Source of the DNA: Aureimonas pseudogalii
GTDB taxonomy: Bacteria > Pseudomonadota > Alphaproteobacteria > Rhizobiales > Rhizobiaceae
Assembly (NCBI RefSeq): GCF_014196835.1
Contig: NZ_JACIEK010000013.1
Coordinates: 1 to 64,000, forward strand
Length of the DNA stretch: 64,000 nucleotides
Direction of reading: 5' to 3'
Under the pieces are notes generated by a model that saw only the letters and a list, made by a program, of their open reading frames with translations, was not told the DNA's origin and ran no database searches. Positions 60,870 through 64,000 of this stretch are shown here, in pieces; the stretch's first letter is position 1; each line of letters opens with the position of its first letter. Made by a program: the position numbers and the translations under genes.

Positions 60870-62176
60870 CGGCCGACCCCGCCCCGACGCTCGAGATCGT
60901 CTCCTTCGGCTGCCGCCTCAACACCTACGAGGCCGAGGTGATGCGCCGCGAGGCGGGCGCCGCGGGCCTCGGGAGCGACGGGCGCCGCACCGTCCTTGTC
61001 AACACCTGCGCCGTGACGGCCGAGGCGGTGCGACAGGCGCGCCAGGCCGTGCGCCGGGCCCGGCGCGACGATCCCGGGGCACGCATCCTCGTCACCGGCT
61101 GCGCCGCGCAGACCGAAGGGCCGAGCTTCGCCGCCATGCCCGAGGTCGACGCCGTGATCGGCAACGACGACAAGCTGCACGCGCGCGCCTATCGCGATCT
61201 GCCGACCTGGAGCGTCGAGCCGCACGAGAAGCTGCGCGTCAACGACATCATGAGCGTGCGCGAGACCGCCGGCCACATGGTGGACGCCATCGAGGGCCGG
61301 GCGCGGGCCATCGTGCAGGTTCAGACCGGCTGCGACCATCGCTGCACCTTCTGCATCATCCCGTTCGGGCGCGGCAATTCGCGCTCGGTGCCGGCCGGCC
61401 CGGTGGTCGATCAGGTGCGCCGCCTCGTCGATCTCGGCTATCGCGAGGTGGTGCTGTCCGGCGTCGACCTCACGAGCTGGGGCCATGATCTGCCGGGCGC
61501 CCCGCGCCTCGGAGCGCTCGTGCAGTCGATCCTGCGCCTCGTGCCCGCGCTCGAACGCCTGCGTCTTTCCTCGATCGATTCGGTGGAGGTGGACGGCGCG
61601 CTGATGGAGGCGATCGCCGGCGAGCGGCGCGTCATGCCGCATCTCCACCTCTCGCTGCAGGCCGGCGACGACCTGATCCTCAAGCGGATGAAGCGGCGCC
61701 ACACGCGGGTCGACGCCGTGCGCATCGCCGCCGCCATCCGGGCGCGCCGCCCCGACATCGTCTTCGGCGCCGATCTCATCGCGGGCTTCCCGACCGAGAC
61801 CGACGCGATGGCAGAGAACACGCTGGCGCTGATCGAGGATTGCGGGCTGACGCATCTCCACGTCTTCCCCTTCAGCCCGCGCGAGGGCACGCCCGCCGCG
61901 CGCATGCCGCAGGTGCCTGTCTCCGTCGCGAAGGCGCGGGCCGCAACGCTGCGCGAGCGCGGCGAGCGCGCCCTCGACCGGCACCGCCGCCGGCTCGCCG
62001 GCACGCGCCAGCGCCTCCTCGTGGAGCGCGGCGGGCGGGCGCGCACCGAAGACTTCACGCTCGCGGCGATCGGCTTCGGCCTCCCCGGCGAGATCGTGGA
62101 CGCTATTCTCCATCTCGACGGGGCCGGCGCCCTCCAGGCCCGCCCCCTTTCTGCCACGCCTTCCGGCGCGGCCTGA
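60866..62176 (+). CDS. mtaB: tRNA threonylcarbamoyladenosine methylthiotransferase MtaB
   Basis: A 436-residue radical-SAM enzyme that thiomethylates t6A37 in tRNA. TTG 60866 overlaps the dapF stop and begins just before the family start [18 protein letters not shown]. The N-terminal cluster Cys are in [12 protein letters not shown] and TGCAAQ; the radical-SAM Cys are in [31 protein letters not shown] and [20 protein letters not shown] are family motifs. dapF-mtaB-ftsY is the usual order. Confidence 0.95.
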   Translation: MTADPAPTLEIVSFGCRLNTYEAEVMRREAGAAGLGSDGRRTVLVNTCAVTAEAVRQARQAVRRARRDDPGARILVTGCAAQTEGPSFAAMPEVDAVIGNDDKLHARAYRDLPTWSVEPHEKLRVNDIMSVRETAGHMVDAIEGRARAIVQVQTGCDHRCTFCIIPFGRGNSRSVPAGPVVDQVRRLVDLGYREVVLSGVDLTSWGHDLPGAPRLGALVQSILRLVPALERLRLSSIDSVEVDGALMEAIAGERRVMPHLHLSLQAGDDLILKRMKRRHTRVDAVRIAAAIRARRPDIVFGADLIAGFPTETDAMAENTLALIEDCGLTHLHVFPFSPREGTPAARMPQVPVSVAKARAATLRERGERALDRHRRRLAGTRQRLLVERGGRARTEDFTLAAIGFGLPGEIVDAILHLDGAGALQARPLSATPSGAA

Positions 62177-62242
62177 CCCTCTCGACCCCGGACGCGCCTT
62201 CCGGCGCGGCCCGACCCTCTCGAACGGAAAAGCACACCCCAG

Positions 62243-64000
62243 ATGAGCGAACAAAAGGGCTTCTTCCGCCGCATCTTCTCGTTCGGAGCGAAGGAGGAGG
62301 ATCGCAAGACCGACGAAACCGGCCTGCCACGCGTCAACGACGCCACCGGCCAGCGCCCCGACGCGACCGCCGCCGAGATCCACCAGCCGGCCGCCGCCTC
62401 CACCGAGACCGACGCCGAGGCCGGCGCCAGCGCCGCCGAGCCGGCGGGCGGCGGCATCACGCCGCTGACGCCCCGTGACGCAGGCGACGCTTCCAGCGTC
62501 GAGGCTGAAAAAAAAACTCTGAAATAGAGCCGGAGGCGGGGGCAGCCGCCGCCGAGCCCTCGCCCTTCGTGCCGGCCGCGGAGACCCTCGTCCCGCCCGC
62601 GCCGGCCTCCGCGGAAGCCGCGCCGGACACGGCCGCCCCCGCCGACACGAGCTTCCTCGACCGCCCGGTGACGGACGCGCCGCTCGCCGACGAGCCGATC
62701 ACCGCCGCCGAGACCGACCCCGCGCTCGCCTTCCTCGACGAGCCCGACGTGCCCGTAGCCGAGCCGGACGCCGACTTCTCCTGGCTCGATGCCCCGGCGG
62801 AGGACGACGCGGACCAGCCGGCCGCCCCGCCTGCATCTCCCTTCACGCCCGAGCCCGCGACGCCATCGCCAGCCGCGGTCATGACGCCGGCCGAAGCCGA
62901 GATCGTCGGAGCCGATGGCGGCGTCTCACCGGAATTGCCCTCCCCGCTCGCCCCGATCCCGCCCGCCCTGGCACCGCGAGAGGCGCCGGATGCCGCGGCG
63001 GCGCCCGACGAGGACGACGACGACCGCGACGCCTTCTCCTGGCTCGACGCGCCGCTGCCGCCCGAGCCCGGCGAAACGGCGCGTGCCCCCATTCCCGGCC
63101 GCGCGGCGGCGGAGGGCGAGGGCTGGGCGCTGCGCGAGGCACGCGCCGACGCCGTGCTCGCCGCCGAGCCGCGCAAGCCCTTCTTCCAGCGCCTGCGCGA
63201 GGGGCTCTCGCGCTCCTCCAACCAGTTGTCGGGCCAGATCACCGCGCTCTTCACCAAGCGCCGGCTCGACGAGGAGACGCTGCAGCAGTTCGAGGACGTG
63301 CTGATCCAGGCCGATCTCGGCGTCGAGACGGCGATGCGCATCACCGACCGCCTGTCGGACGGGCGCTTCGGCAAGGAGATCACGGGCGACGCGGTGCGCC
63401 AGATCCTCGCCGAGGAGGTGGAGCGGGCGCTCGCCCCCGTCGCGCTGCCGCTCGAACTCGACCTGTCGGTGAAGCCGCACGTCATCCTCGTCGTCGGCGT
63501 CAACGGCACCGGCAAGACCACCACGATCGGCAAACTGACGGCCAAGCTCGTGCGCGGCGGCTTGAGCGTGACCCTCGGCGCAGGCGACACGTTCCGCGCC
63601 GCGGCCGTGGAGCAGCTGAAGATCTGGGGCGAGCGCACGGGATCGCCCGTGGTCGCGCGCGCCATCGGCGCCGATGCCGCGGGCCTCGCCTTCGAGGCCT
63701 ATGACGAGGCCGTGCGCAACGGGTCCGACGTCCTCATCATCGACACCGCCGGCCGGCTGCAGAACCGCGCCGAGCTGATGGACGAGCTCGCCAAGATCGT
63801 GCGCGTCCTCCAGAAGCGCGAGCCCGACGCGCCGCACACGGTGCTGCAGACGCTCGACGCCACGACGGGGCAGAACGCGCTTTCCCAGGTCGAGATCTTC
63901 CGCAACGTCGCGGGGGTCAACGGCCTCGTGATGACCAAGCTCGACGGCACGGCGCGCGGCGGCATCCTCGTCGCCATCGCCGCCAAGCACAAGCTGCCGG
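62243..64000 (+). CDS. ftsY: Signal recognition particle receptor FtsY (frameshifted at A9, 3' end beyond window)
   Basis: ATG 62243 starts MSEQKGFFRRIFSFGAKEED and an acidic Ala/Glu-rich region, but at 62508-62516 a run of nine A leads the frame to TAG (62525-62527). One more A would keep it open: the downstream frame continues from GAA ATA GAG CCG through FLDRP, FLDEP and two FSWLDAP repeats into the SRP-GTPase: KPFFQRLREGLSRSSNQLSG, VGVNGTGKTTTIGKL (G1), LGAGDTFRAAAVEQL, IDTAGR (G3), TKLDGTARGG (G4). FtsY is essential, so either the A count is wrong or the cell reads through by slippage. The gene runs off the window. Confidence 0.9.

Overview
This 64 kb window is high-GC chromosomal DNA of an alphaproteobacterium of the order Hyphomicrobiales (Rhizobiales). 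The evidence is the conserved housekeeping order rplU-rpmA-GNAT-obgE-proB-proA-nadD-rsfS-rlmH-envC-ctpA-deacetylase-rppH, the atpHAGDC operon with a small Cys-rich gene between atpD and atpC, and the sdhCDA, leuC, rplS, dapF, mtaB and ftsY neighbourhoods. The genus cannot be fixed from sequence reading alone.

Layout. (1) Positions 1-8320 are a decaying accessory region. It has the right end of an IS3-family element at the left edge, a second IS3 end at 7370-7536, and between and beyond them fragments of a dienelactone-hydrolase-like protein, a DUF1989 protein, a LysE-type exporter and a GNAT acetyltransferase, most carrying stops or frameshifts. Apparently intact genes there are a PhzF-type isomerase, a small caspase-like (clan CD-like) candidate, a three-gene operon of unknown function and a VapBC-type toxin-antitoxin pair with a clear palindromic operator. 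(2) Positions 8622-16768 are a complete sugar-uptake operon: a divergent LacI repressor, an 18-bp perfect operator, substrate-binding protein, two permeases, ATPase and a GH31 alpha-glycosidase, closed by a terminator. (3) Positions 16911-18393 hold an IS630 fragment fused to a broken tyrosine-integrase gene that sits beside tRNA-Ser(CGA), the signature of an old island integrated at the tRNA 3' end. (4) Positions 19225-32255 are the core ribosome/GTPase/proline/NAD/cell-wall block. (5) A decayed IS3 (IS2-group) element and an internally deleted IS630 lie at 32396-34318. (6) Positions 34633-39866 are the F1 ATP synthase operon on the minus strand. (7) Positions 40077-56597 hold priA, an SDR protein, dps, msrA, the succinate dehydrogenase genes (sdhB separated from sdhCDA), leuC, an amino-acid ABC transporter, a bile-acid-symporter-family protein and a methyltransferase. 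(8) Positions 56668-64000 hold an AT-rich orphan membrane gene, rplS, a TSUP exporter, an EEP-family phosphodiesterase, dapF-mtaB and the start of ftsY, which is interrupted by a frameshift at a run of nine A residues.

How the genes work together: the LacI/ABC/GH31 set imports and hydrolyses an alpha-glycoside. The rplU-rpmA, obgE, rsfS, rlmH and rplS genes serve ribosome assembly. envC-like and ctpA form a coupled cell-wall/protease pair. sdh and atp genes supply respiration and ATP. The strongest points for follow-up are the ftsY homopolymer frameshift, the stand-alone caspase-like protein, the unknown three-gene operon, and the pseudogene-rich island between IS ends and tRNA-Ser.
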